In this document: positions 6,372 to 6,660 of the stretch, piece after piece
How the letters are laid out: each line of letters begins with the position of its first letter
Position numbering within the stretch: position 1 is the first letter of the stretch
NCBI GenBank assembly: GCA_021805955.1
Contig: JAJZDO010000993.1
Span: 1 to 6,660 of the forward strand
DNA length: 6,660 nucleotides
Direction: 5' to 3'
DNA from: Acidobacteriota bacterium
GTDB lineage: Bacteria > Acidobacteriota > Terriglobia > Terriglobales > Acidobacteriaceae
Program-made: the position numbers and the translations under genes
Notes under the pieces: model-generated
What the model was told of the DNA's origin: nothing
Seen by the model: only the letters and a program-made list of their open reading frames with translations
Database searches by the model: none

Positions 6372-6660
6372 ATGACGCTGCTCGACGCACCCAGGTACGA
6401 CGCACGCAAGGCCCGCATCCGCCGCAACATTATCATTGGCATTCTGGTCGCAATTCCATTTGTCGCCTTCTTCACGTGGTATTGGTGGAACTGGCCGGAG
6501 GAGCACCGCGTCAACCAGTTCTTCCAGGCGATTGAAGCCAAAGATTATTCGCACGCCTATGCCTTGTGGAACAGCGACCCCGATTGGCAACAGCATCTCG
6601 ACCGCTACAAGTTGTATCCGTTCGACCAATTCAAGTCAGACTGGGGCCCGTCCGGGGATT
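6372..6660 (+). CDS. Small membrane-anchored protein of unknown function (5' part, runs off right edge)
   Basis: The first 96 codons of a gene that is still open at the window edge. The N-terminus is basic (YDARKARIRRN, residues 9-19). A single membrane segment follows at about 19-37 (NIIIGILVAIPFVAFFTWY) and then an aromatic WWNWPEE. The positive residues before the helix and the acidic ones after it predict an N-in, C-out anchor. The outer part begins VNQFFQAIEAKDYSHAYALW (47-66), the pattern of small NTF2/DUF4878-like domains in which a residue run on 'using up' a paired helix precedes a beta sheet, then DPDWQQHLDRYKLYPFDQFKSDWGPSG. I associate this pattern with unnamed acidobacterial proteins, from memory and unverified. 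The start is set by the reading frame and by the -10 box just upstream. Confidence 0.8.
   Translation, partial: MTLLDAPRYDARKARIRRNIIIGILVAIPFVAFFTWYWWNWPEEHRVNQFFQAIEAKDYSHAYALWNSDPDWQQHLDRYKLYPFDQFKSDWGPSGD

Noticed and set aside
6084..6629. Minus-strand 181-codon open frame over the 3' end of the membrane protein and the last gene
   Set aside because: It runs antisense to two plus-strand genes that have clear membrane segments, and its composition is not protein-like.
1..6660. A hidden multi-gene system, CRISPR array, tandem repeat, insertion sequence or toxin-antitoxin pair
   Set aside because: I found no direct repeat units, no transposase, no paired small genes and no effector-like domains. 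The genes have housekeeping or unknown envelope roles and mostly separate transcription units.

Overview
The window looks like a stretch of ordinary chromosome from a moderately GC-rich soil-type bacterium. It is most likely an acidobacterium (Acidobacteriota, class Terriglobia). That placement is inferred from the style of the hypothetical proteins and of the DsbA-like protein; there is no rRNA or other marker gene here to confirm it. I see no mobile element, CRISPR array, tRNA or rRNA, and no sign of a multi-gene defence, secretion or biosynthetic system.

Layout, left to right. (1) A probable 3' fragment of an unidentified gene (2-175, +) overlaps by 19 bases the start of a membrane-anchored, helix-rich protein of unknown function (157-1026, +). 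(2) A secreted DsbA-family thiol-disulfide oxidoreductase with a CPMC active site (1138-1842, +) follows. (3) A perfect 9-bp inverted repeat separates it from the convergently transcribed aldo/keto reductase (1894-2883, -), whose stop codon lies in the hairpin. (4) A 180-bp divergent spacer with a candidate operator dyad separates the reductase from a DdlA-type D-alanine--D-alanine ligase (3064-4257, +). (5) After about 207 bp without a convincing gene comes a 580-residue multi-pass membrane protein with a GT-C-glycosyltransferase-like first loop (4465-6207, +). (6) After another 164 bp, a small membrane-anchored protein starts at 6372 and runs off the right edge.

The genes do not form one pathway. 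The ligase makes a peptidoglycan precursor in the cytoplasm. The DsbA-like protein, the helical anchored protein, the multi-pass protein and the last protein all act at or outside the membrane, so an envelope theme is visible but loose. Only the first two genes are tightly packed enough to suggest an operon. The most unusual regulatory signal is that two genes (starts at 1138 and 6372) lack a Shine-Dalgarno sequence and have a good -10 hexamer only 6-7 bases before the ATG, the layout expected of leaderless transcripts. Two other genes (starts at 157 and 2883) have strong, well-spaced Shine-Dalgarno sites.
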